A DNA stretch of 64,000 nt, taken from NCBI GenBank assembly GCA_001599715.1, contig BCHU01000019.1, positions 1-64,000 on the forward strand, given 5' to 3'. The notes under the pieces were generated by a model. That model had not been told where the DNA came from. It saw nothing but the letters and a program-made list of their open reading frames with translations, and did no database searches. Position 1 is the stretch's first letter; each line of letters starts with the position of its first letter. Source of the stretch: Phaeotremella fagi. Lineage: Eukaryota; Basidiomycota; Tremellomycetes; Tremellales; Phaeotremellaceae. This document shows, piece after piece, positions 58,135 to 64,000 of the stretch. The position numbers and the translations under genes were made by a program.

Positions 58135-58718
58135 TTTGGGGGGGTTGAGATGGATGAACTACAACGCAGATGGGGATGATGGTTATATACTTAAGTTAAT
58201 GCACCAAACATTGTTATGCCGCAACATTCGACTTTGAATTGAATTGAGTTGGAATGAATGGGTAACCCTGGAAGTTAATTCAATTGGATGTCGTAAAGAT
58301 GGATATTGTTTGGTTTTCCTAATACTGTACTTACCGTACAGTACTCGTACAGTATTCATCTTTGTTTGGAGTTGATAAGTAATGCTTTCTACATGTTCTG
58401 CATATGTTTAAGAGAGATACTTGTGCAATTTGGAATGCATAGATGGATGTACAGTAAGTCGTAAGCTGGTCAAATGCAGTGTTCAAACTAAGTATACGAA
58501 CTGGAACATGCTGTGGCACCTGTTGTGGTGACACGGCTGTACTTACAGTATTTCATCAGCACCAGTGTTCCAAACTTGATACACATCTACTTGTTTCTTG
58601 CACGTCTAGAGGTAAAGAAATATCCATCAACTCGTTTGCATCTTTCAATCAGTATTTACAGTACTCGTATAACATCAATCATCTTCCCTACCGAGCCACA
58701 CAAACCCTTCCTTTCTTG
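58135..58718. other. Spacer with palindrome and GTAC words
   Basis: About 580 bases. The plus-strand frames from 58479 are antisense to the next gene and look like shadows. It holds the palindrome at 58321-58356 and words TGTACTTACAGTATTT (58538) and TACAGTACTCGTATAAC (58657). Confidence 0.5.
58321..58356. repeat. Palindrome AATACTGTAC ... GTACAGTATT
   Basis: Two perfect 10-base arms with a 16-base loop TTACCGTACAGTACTC. Third large GTAC-word palindrome in the window. Confidence 0.9.
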
Positions 58719-59192
58719 CTAGTCTTCGTCTTGGCGTCTATACTCTTTCTCCTCCTCGTTCATTTTCTTATAAATCTTTTCACATTCAACAGCCAACCCC
58801 TCAGCCATATGCTTAGTCTCCCTCTCACTGAATCGCGTCCAAGGGGTTTCATCTTGCAAACGTATTTCAGAAGGCTTGAACTGTTTTCGAGGATCGTACA
58901 TTTCCCACAAAGCACTATAGATCTGTTCTTGGGATATTTGGCCGTTCTCGGTGATCGTATAGCTTGTGCTGATGAAAAAGTTTTTGGTGATTTCGGCATT
59001 TCCTTCAGCTGAGAAATACCAGTCTCTATAACGCGAATTTGGACGAAACTTACTTCTCTCGACGGTGATCTTGAAATCTGCTCGATTCGGGTTGGAGGCA
59101 CAGGCTGTATTTTGTTCGAGACTGGTATTGAACTTCCAAGTGTTGATGTTTGTATTGTAAGCATCTAGGAGTTCTGATGGTTTGCTTGACAT
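58719..59192 (-). CDS. Unknown protein, family 'MYDP', copy 1
   Basis: Single exon of 157 residues, start MSSKPSELLDAYNTNINTWK. Composition is globular (mixed alpha/beta) with no signal or membrane segment. GQISQEQIYSALWEMYDPRK-QF and a helix with ERETKHMAEGLAVECEKIYK are shared with the next gene upstream on this strand (59556-60101), as is the N-terminal patch NTWKFNTSLEQNT versus TGWQFGNWETATAQNT. About 25-30% identity by eye over 120 residues. No known domain. Confidence 0.65.
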   Translation of the reverse strand: MSSKPSELLDAYNTNINTWKFNTSLEQNTACASNPNRADFKITVERSKFRPNSRYRDWYFSAEGNAEITKNFFISTSYTITENGQISQEQIYSALWEMYDPRKQFKPSEIRLQDETPWTRFSERETKHMAEGLAVECEKIYKKMNEEEKEYRRQDED

Positions 59193-59555
59193 GGTGGATG
59201 TGGATTACCAAATGGTTGATTAAGAATATATTTAGGTGGTTCGTGATAATAGTTGGTTGTTGAAAAGAGATAAGTGCAACACTGAGAAATTCGTTCTATA
59301 TGAGAATGGATGTCTCGCTCTACCTTTGATTTGGTTCAACAAAGGATGCAATAATGACGTCGGATAATCATGTCCTATGAGTGTAGTACGAGTACTCGAG
59401 TTGACAGTAGTAATGCGGTGTTAGACTTATTGAAGAAGCTTTGAGAATGGCTGAAATCACTAATTTCATCGATATTCATTTCAATTTCTGGCGCAGTACT
59501 CGAATATTTACATAATTATCTTCCCCGCCTCCTCCCTTCGATAGCCCCCTCTCAC
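59193..59555. other. Spacer between the two MYDP genes
   Basis: About 360 bases. GTAGTACGAGTACTCGAG at 59383-59400 and CAGTACTCGAATATT near 59495 are GTAC words. No gene. Confidence 0.4.
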
Positions 59556-60101
59556 TTATTCCATCAGCTTATGCAAAACCTTGTCGACTTTGAGTTTAAA
59601 AGCTTTAGTCTTACTTCCATCTGTGAAGATTTCCTCACACTCGGGATACAAACCAGAAACAATAGTCTCGATTTCTCGTTGTTTGAAATCCTCCCAACCT
59701 TTCTTCAACTCCTCACTCCATCCTGTACGATCGACAAACTGTCGGGTTGGATCGTACATATCACTTAAAACGGTTGTAAGTTGATCCTTGGATATCATCC
59801 CCTTCTCAAACACCATTGCCCCCGTACAAGTGAAATGACTCCTGCAGTCCTCTTCGTTTCCTAAAATTGTGACATTCCATCTTGCTACGTTATGTTTGGG
59901 TTGGTCGAACTCGATGACGATTAAAAATCGGCCTCGAGAAGTGTTTTGGGCGGTAGCAGTCTCCCAGTTGCCAAATTGCCAGCCTGTTAAATTAGAGGCC
60001 CAAGCAGTGTAAGAAGGAGCTGATACGTGTAAGAAGAAGCTGGGACAAGTATCCACTTTTCCCACGCTTAGATAGGGGTAGTAGTTTTCGGTCACACTCA
60101 T
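59556..60101 (-). CDS. Unknown protein, family 'MYDP', copy 2
   Basis: 181 residues, start MSVTENYYPYLSVGKVDTCP. Shared block: GMISKDQLTTVLSDMYDPTR-QF and DFKQREIETIVSGLYPECEE. It is longer than copy 1 with a C-terminal Lys/Glu helix (KAFKLKVDKVLHKLME). The start at 60101 lies 12 bases from the stop of the short frame at 60113-60256. The two may therefore be one gene joined by an intron I could not fix, with MSATSSQQSEP... as its true N-terminus. Confidence 0.6.
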   Translation of the reverse strand: MSVTENYYPYLSVGKVDTCPSFFLHVSAPSYTAWASNLTGWQFGNWETATAQNTSRGRFLIVIEFDQPKHNVARWNVTILGNEEDCRSHFTCTGAMVFEKGMISKDQLTTVLSDMYDPTRQFVDRTGWSEELKKGWEDFKQREIETIVSGLYPECEEIFTDGSKTKAFKLKVDKVLHKLME

Positions 60102-60112
60102 ATAGTAGTAGT

Positions 60113-60256
60113 TTAGAATAGCGAATCTAATGCATCCAAGTCATAGTACAATCTAACACAGCCTTTGATGGTCGCATTGTATGATTTTAGAATGTTTGAT
60201 GCATAGAAATAACTCTCGGCTGGAGGCTCGGACTGTTGAGAAGAGGTAGCACTCAT
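60113..60256 (-). CDS. Short MSATSSQQ frame sharing leader with the plus-strand pair
   Basis: 47 residues: MSATSSQQSEPPAESYFYAS and NILKSYNATIKGCVRLYY to a TAA at 60113. The first eight residues and the leader in front of them match the genes at 60896 (MSATSSQQPKP) and 62435 (MSATSIQQTKS) almost exactly. The body is different: ASNILKSYNATIKG looks like SELLDAYNTNINTW at the start of the MYDP copy 1. So this is either exon 1 of the 59556 gene or a chimeric remnant. Both readings put the shared promoter on a second gene family. Confidence 0.5.
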   Translation of the reverse strand: MSATSSQQSEPPAESYFYASNILKSYNATIKGCVRLYYDLDALDSLF

Positions 60257-60433
60257 GTTCTTCGATTTGTGAATTGAAATTGATCAAAATTGATAAAAAA
60301 AATGGTTTCTTGGTGAGTGGTGGCAAAAAGTAGAGAAAAGAAAAGACAGTTGGAACAATGTTCAGAATTTTTCCAGCTGAAGACATGGAAGGCAATCAGC
60401 CTGACGCTTCCCGACAAGAAAGGATATCATTTG

Positions 60434-60473
60434 ATTGTGGATGACCTCATACATTGAATAAAATGTGCTAGAA
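60434..60473. repeat. Inverted repeat, left arm
   Basis: ATTGTGGATGACCTCATAC then ATTGAATAAAATGTGCTAGAA. The right arm at 60701-60738, reverse complemented, is ATTGTGGATGACCTCATACTTTGAAGAACGTGCTAGAA, identical in the first 19 bases and close after. It is the outer boundary of the three-repeat core. Confidence 0.85.
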
Positions 60474-60480
60474 GGTCGTG

Positions 60481-60669
60481 CTTCTAGCGCATAAATTACA
60501 TGTCCAAGTCTTCTAGTGCATTATGTTCGAAGACATTATTATGCTTCTAGCGTGTGAATAACAGCTCCAAGTTTTCTAGTGCAGTATGGTCGAAGACATT
60601 GTTGTGCTTCTAGCGCATAAACGACAACAAAAAGTCATCTAATGCAGTACATTCGAAGACCTGTCAAAA
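60481..60669 (+). repeat. Three 63-base tandem repeats
   Basis: Copies begin with CTTCTAGCG at 60481, 60544 and 60607, a regular 63-base period. Each continues through (T/G)CTAGTGCA or TCTAATGCA and ends with TTCGAAGAC or GTCGAAGAC. Copies differ by about 20-30%, so they are old or under mixed selection. A shorter start of the motif (GTGCTAGAAGG) precedes them at 60465. Confidence 0.85.
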
Positions 60670-60895
60670 GAATGATAGAATATCAGTCACAAAGTGGTGA
60701 TTCTAGCACGTTCTTCAAAGTATGAGGTCATCCACAATAGAGTGGTATCCTTTCTTGTTGCAAGCTTGCCTTCTTTGTCTTCAGCTTAAAAAACTTGGAA
60801 TACTGTTCCAATTGTCCTTTCTTTTTCCTACTTTTTGCCACCACCCCTCAAGAAACATTTTTTTTATCAACCTTACAATTCACAATCAAAACAAC

Positions 60896-61626
60896 ATGAG
60901 TGCTACTTCATCTCAACAACCCAAGCCATTGGCTGAGGATTATATCCAAGTCACCAGTCTTTGTAAACATTTTATTCATGAGTATCCAAGAACCGCCAGA
61001 TTCCCCCTCACCGCAGACATGTTGGATAATAGTTTAGGCGAAGAATGCTATGCCTGTACTCATACAGTAAGTTCAGTATCTTCCTTTGTGAACATTGCTG
61101 AGTTTCCAATTGTCACTAGCGAGGAGCCAAGAAAGATTCTCCCAATAAGAAGGAATGCCATACTGAAAAGGCAGATCACGAGTATAAAGATGTTAAATTG
61201 TTTATCAAGACAGAGATAACTTGCTGTCACGATCACACTCACCCTAGCTCATTCTCTATCAGACATTGTCCAAACTTCAAACCAACGGGGAATATTAGTT
61301 GTCGATCCTTGATTCAATCTCTCTCTAAGACAATGGTAGTCGACGGTTGCGGCGACTCCTCGTGTGATAGTCTCATGCGATCCATTAGAGCCAAGAAACT
61401 TGGTCTTGAAGTCAGCTGCAAATATACCTTGGAGGAAGAAAAGGATAAGCCTATCTACAAACAGTTTTACAAAACCAAATTTCACAACACAACAACTGGT
61501 CAAGTTCATTCTATCACAGAATTTGAAGAGGGGGCTAAGATCAAAGTAAATCCAATGTGGATGGGGGAGAGAAACCACTCCATGGAAGGGAAGACTGGTA
61601 TGTCAATTGATTTGTTAAAGCTCTGA
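60896..61626 (+). CDS. Unknown protein, family 'SLCKH', copy 1
   Basis: Exon 1 (60896-61066, 57 codons) is MSATSSQQPKPLAEDYIQVT then SLCKHFIHEYPRTARFPL and YACTHT. Intron GTAAGT...CACTAG. Exon 2 (from 61120) reads RGAKKDSPNKKECHTEKADH then EYKDVKLFIKTEITCCHDHT with HPSSFS, GNISCRSLIQSLSK, GLEVSCKYTLEEE and FHNTTTGQVHSITEFEEGA. Stop TGA at 61624. It is Cys/His-rich: CxxxxxxH-type spacing (LCKHFIH, ACTHT, CCHDHTH) suggests metal binding or disulphides, but no known finger is matched. The gene at 62435 keeps exon 1 phase, the intron and the same 78-base distance to the following Met/Leu. Function unknown. Confidence 0.7.
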
Positions 61627-62040
61627 GTACATGTCATGGTAAATTGGTATTGTACATAGTCGATTTTTCTACCTCCTTAATCTTCATCTTTTTTATATTT
61701 CAGTAGCTGGGCCAAGTGAGCACGCATGTATCTATCGTTTTTTTCAACAGCTGAACGTCGGAGCAGATTCTCACGGACGCCACACCAGTAGAAGTGAGTT
61801 AACCTGAGATAATAAGAGGACAAAAAGATGGGTAAGTTAGATTAGGGGAACGCTTTGAAAGGATGGTACTTGGGTGAAGGGTACATCAAAGTAGGGGAGG
61901 AATTGGAGAAGAAGCAGAGTGACGGGCACGAAGAGGATGAGGCAGAGGATGACTCCGAGTCAGAAACCACAGTGAATAAAGGAGTAACAGGTTGGGGGGT
62001 ATGTAAAGATTCGTACAAGTTTGAAATTAGTGATCAATGA
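61627..62040 (+). other. Conserved downstream coding-like segment of copy 1
   Basis: After the TGA, text such as LNVGADSHGRHTSR and then KGWYLGEGYIKVGEELEKKQ...DSYKFEISDQ with a stop at 62038 corresponds to the end of the 62435 gene (HTRFQRGKS; DWYMSEGYLKEWEKDQ; DSYKSEISDE). Possible introns (GTATGT at 61599, GTGAGC at 61719, GTGAGT at 61794) could join these to copy 1, but I could not make one frame run through. This may be an extra spliced tail or a decayed one. Confidence 0.4.
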
Positions 62041-62434
62041 TATGAAGAAGTGGAAAGCGTCACTGAACATGCCATACTCTCAAACCGCATTCAAACATGA
62101 AACTTTATTTTTTGACAACACCAAAATCTTTCAATTCAGTCGATTCCCTTACATCTGTTGGGTTGAAGGCCATGTCCATGGCATATTTGAAGACTTGTCA
62201 AAAGAATGATAAACAGTATGTTACAAATTGGTAATTCTAGCATGTTCTTTAAAGCATGAGGTCATCCACATAGAGTGGTATCCTTTCTTGTTGGACTCTT
62301 GTCTTCCATGTCTTCAGCTTAAAAAAATCCAGAATATCACACCAATTGTCTTTTCTTTTCTCAACTTTTTGCCACCCATCAAGAAACAATTTTATCAATT
62401 TTTACCAACCTTACAGAATCAACAATCAAACAAC
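62041..62434. other. Spacer and duplicated promoter of copy 2
   Basis: About 390 bases. From 62190 on it repeats the leader of the 60896 gene (AGACTTGTCAAAAGAATGAT, ATGAGGTCATCCACA, AGAGTGGTATCCTTTCTTGT, AACTTTTTGCCACC). Confidence 0.6.
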
Positions 62435-63299
62435 ATGAGTGCTACTTCTATTCAACAGACCAAGTCTCCCAACGATAACGATAGCTATCTCGAAGTCACA
62501 AGTCTTTGTAAACATCATATTCGTGATCATCCACGCACAGCCAGGTTCACCCTCACCGACGACACCTTGAATGAGACCTGGAAGAGTCTGGGTCCACAGT
62601 ACTATGCTTGTACTCATACAGTAAGTCAGGATGTTTCATTATCAGACCTGGGAAAAAGCTGAAAACAACAATTAGGAAGAAGCGAAGACCAACTCTCCCC
62701 ATAAAAAGGAGTGCAATACAAAAGAAGAGACTCACGATTATAGAGACATCAAAATGGTTTTAAAATATAATTCCACTTGTTGGAACGGTCACACTCATCC
62801 AAATGAATTCTCCTATGAACTCTCGTCAAACTTCAGCAAAGCCAGAAATGTTGATCTCAGATTCAAAATTGAGGAACTCTGCCATACTTTAATAAACCAA
62901 GAATGCAAGGAGTTGGACTGCGAAGCTCCAGTCAAATCCTTGAGAGACAGAAATTGTGGTCTTGAAGTCGACTTCATTTATGATATCAATCACAGACTCG
63001 ATTTCAGAGGGGAGGTGTATGAGCCTTTCGGCATCCAATCAAGAAAAATCAAATTTCGAAACTCTAAGACTGGTCAAGCTCATCCTGCCACAGGATTCCA
63101 GGAGGCGCGTTACTTTGCTGCAAGATATCGGGATACAGTGCGCAGTAACGGTCCACATACAAGATTTCAAAGGGGAAAGAGCCCCAATGGTGATCAATTT
63201 GTTGATCTCCTTAATGCTGTAGCTAGCGATTTGGAGCCAGATCCTGTGTCTCAAGATAGTCGGTATTTGTATGAAAAAAGACGACAATGGTACGAATAA
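62435..63299 (+). CDS. Unknown protein, family 'SLCKH', copy 2, ends at an early in-frame TAA
   Basis: Exon 1 (62435-62620, 62 codons): MSATSIQQTKSPNDNDSYLE then VTSLCKHHIRDHPRTARFTL and YACTHT. Intron GTAAGT...AATTAG. Exon 2 (from 62676): EEAKTNSPHKKECNTKEETH then DYRDIKMVLKYNSTCWNGHT and HPNEFSYELSSNFSK. Then RNCGLEVDFIYDIN and IKFRNSKTGQAHPATGF match copy 1, followed by QEARYFAARYRDTVRSNGPH and YLYEKRRQWYE and TAA (63297). The reading frame stays open after the TAA: KGDLKTWYEKEGNPKDWYMS and EGYLKEWEKDQHKYGFK to a TAG. About 270 residues before the TAA. See findings. Confidence 0.65.
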
Positions 63300-63487
63300 A
63301 AAGGTGATTTGAAGACTTGGTACGAAAAGGAAGGTAATCCAAAAGATTGGTACATGAGCGAAGGATACCTCAAAGAATGGGAGAAAGATCAGCATAAGTA
63401 CGGATTCAAGTAGTTTTTAACTGAGTGACCAGTTTTTTGTGTATACAGTATAACGATTCGTATAAATCTGAAATTAGTGATGAATGA
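63300..63487 (+). pseudogene. In-frame coding-like extension beyond the TAA of copy 2
   Basis: Thirty-seven sense codons follow the TAA at 63297 in the same frame and repeat its last motif: QWYE, KTWYEKEG, KDWYMSEG, LKEWEKD. Another stop follows FK. A final segment NDSYKSEISDE with TGA at 63485 matches DSYKFEISDQ at the end of copy 1, in a frame that would need a splice. This suggests that the ancestral protein ended here and that copy 2 has lost its tail or reads through. Confidence 0.5.
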
Positions 63488-63950
63488 AATGAGGAAGTGG
63501 AAATCGCCACGAACATGCCACTTCGATCCAATCGATGAGGGAGGTGTTCAGTATTTACAGTGAATGTAACTTAACCGTAATGTAATGTGTCCTGAAGCTT
63601 TAACTTGACAGGAACCTACGTTCCTCACCTTGGTTCCATTTAAGCAAGGTGGATCCTCAGGTTACGAGAACTTACCTCCAAAGTAGAACATGGAACTGAC
63701 CATCCGATGAGACAAGTTACGAGAGGCAACAATAGTGGCGGAGTACCTTGCTTGGCTCCTCCGTTGTTTGTTTGCGAGTTAAAAGTGGTTATTTTAAGGA
63801 TTTCTCAGCGGCGACTCAGAGAGGTACAGTCAAGGGGATGGATAGAGTTAACTTGCACTAACTCGTCGGCTGAATGTATCTTCCTTCTTTGTTTATCGTT
63901 AAAAGCATAATATCTTGAGCGATCACAACCAACCACACCAATCATCGAAC
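63488..63950. other. Spacer, no gene seen
   Basis: About 460 bases; a plus-strand frame 63707-63910 has no domain. A possible weak hairpin CCTTGG/CCAAGG-like lies near 63630-63655. Confidence 0.4.
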
Positions 63951-64000
63951 ATGGTATCCTGTTACTATCACATCCTCTTCCTGAGCAGTTTATTACTCTC
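63951..64000 (+). CDS. Start of a gene running off the window (secreted or membrane)
   Basis: ATG in good context (CGAACATGG) followed by VSCYYHILFLSSLLLS, a hydrophobic run like a signal peptide or first membrane helix. Only 16-17 codons are visible, so identity cannot be given. Confidence 0.4.
   Translation, partial: MVSCYYHILFLSSLLL

Larger units (their letters stand above)
60257..60895. promoter_or_regulatory. Divergent promoter region built as an inverted repeat
   Basis: The leaders of the minus-strand gene (reading left from 60256) and the plus-strand gene (reading right from 60896) are copies of each other. Arms run about 60257-60473 and 60701-60895, with TTTTTGCCACCA, CTTTCTTGT and GAGGTCATCCACAAT in both. 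At the centre (60481-60669) are three 63-base repeats. The 62435 gene carries the same leader, starting near 62180 (GAAGACTTGTCAAAAGAATGAT). Confidence 0.7.

Noticed and set aside
58479..59012. Plus-strand 177-residue frame
   Set aside because: It overlaps the minus-strand MYDP copy 1 gene; the hydrophobic content is a mirror of its charged helices.
60481..60669. CRISPR-like repeat array
   Set aside because: Period is constant at 63 bases with no separate conserved repeat and variable spacer, and the sequence is eukaryotic.

Overview
The window looks like nuclear DNA of a basidiomycete yeast. Genes are dense, lie on both strands and are cut by many short introns (about 50-60 bases, GTRNGT...YAG). 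The proteins are typical fungal housekeeping orthologues. The overall style fits Tremellomycetes, a Kwoniella/Cryptococcus-like genome. That placement is inference from gene style and protein resemblance, not a database match. There are no bacterial operons, CRISPR arrays or insertion sequences.

Layout. 1-4.3 kb is gene-poor: two small unknown proteins, an unclear minus-strand gene, and two tRNA-like fragments in direct repeat. 4.3-19.3 kb is conserved core: 4-aminobutyrate aminotransferase, a small membrane protein, phosphatidylinositol 4-kinase (PIK1 type), a Raptor/KOG1/Mip1-like TORC1 subunit and a mitochondrial PP2C phosphatase. 20-22 kb holds an F-box-like protein with a diverged relative at 51-52 kb. 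22.6-38 kb is core again: COQ4, condensin subunit 1, a glycolipid transfer protein, a 20S proteasome beta subunit (PRE4/PSMB4 type), a VAP/Scs2 ER receptor, N-terminal amidase NTA1 and a few unknowns. 38.7-40.5 kb is a tandem pair of related unknown genes, followed by a diverged intergenic duplication. 41.4-57.3 kb holds mitochondrial bL36, a C2H2/fungal-trans regulator, a POT peptide transporter, an NAD(P)-dependent reductase, the second F-box-like gene, a (6-4)-photolyase/cryptochrome, a ZNF511-like zinc-finger protein and the V-ATPase proteolipid VMA3.

The right end (57.9-64 kb) is the accessory region. It has a very small secreted protein, two related minus-strand genes of one unknown family, and two tandem plus-strand genes of another unknown family. 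Next to these is a short minus-strand gene that shares leader and N-terminus with the plus-strand pair. The divergent pair is separated by an inverted repeat enclosing three 63-base tandem repeats. The last gene copy has an in-frame TAA followed by 37 further sense codons. This locus is the best candidate for something undescribed. Gene-free spacers across the right two-thirds of the window also carry perfect palindromes and short arrays built from TACTGTAC/GTACAGTA/ACTCGTAC words.

Functionally the core genes are ordinary cell biology: nutrient signalling and lipid signalling (Raptor, PIK1, VAP, GLTP), nitrogen use (GABA aminotransferase, peptide transporter, NTA1), mitochondria (COQ4, PP2C, bL36), chromosomes and DNA repair (condensin, photolyase), and proteostasis (proteasome, NTA1, F-box-like proteins). 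They are not an operon-like cluster. Coordinates for spliced genes span first to last codon, introns included; splice sites were read by eye.
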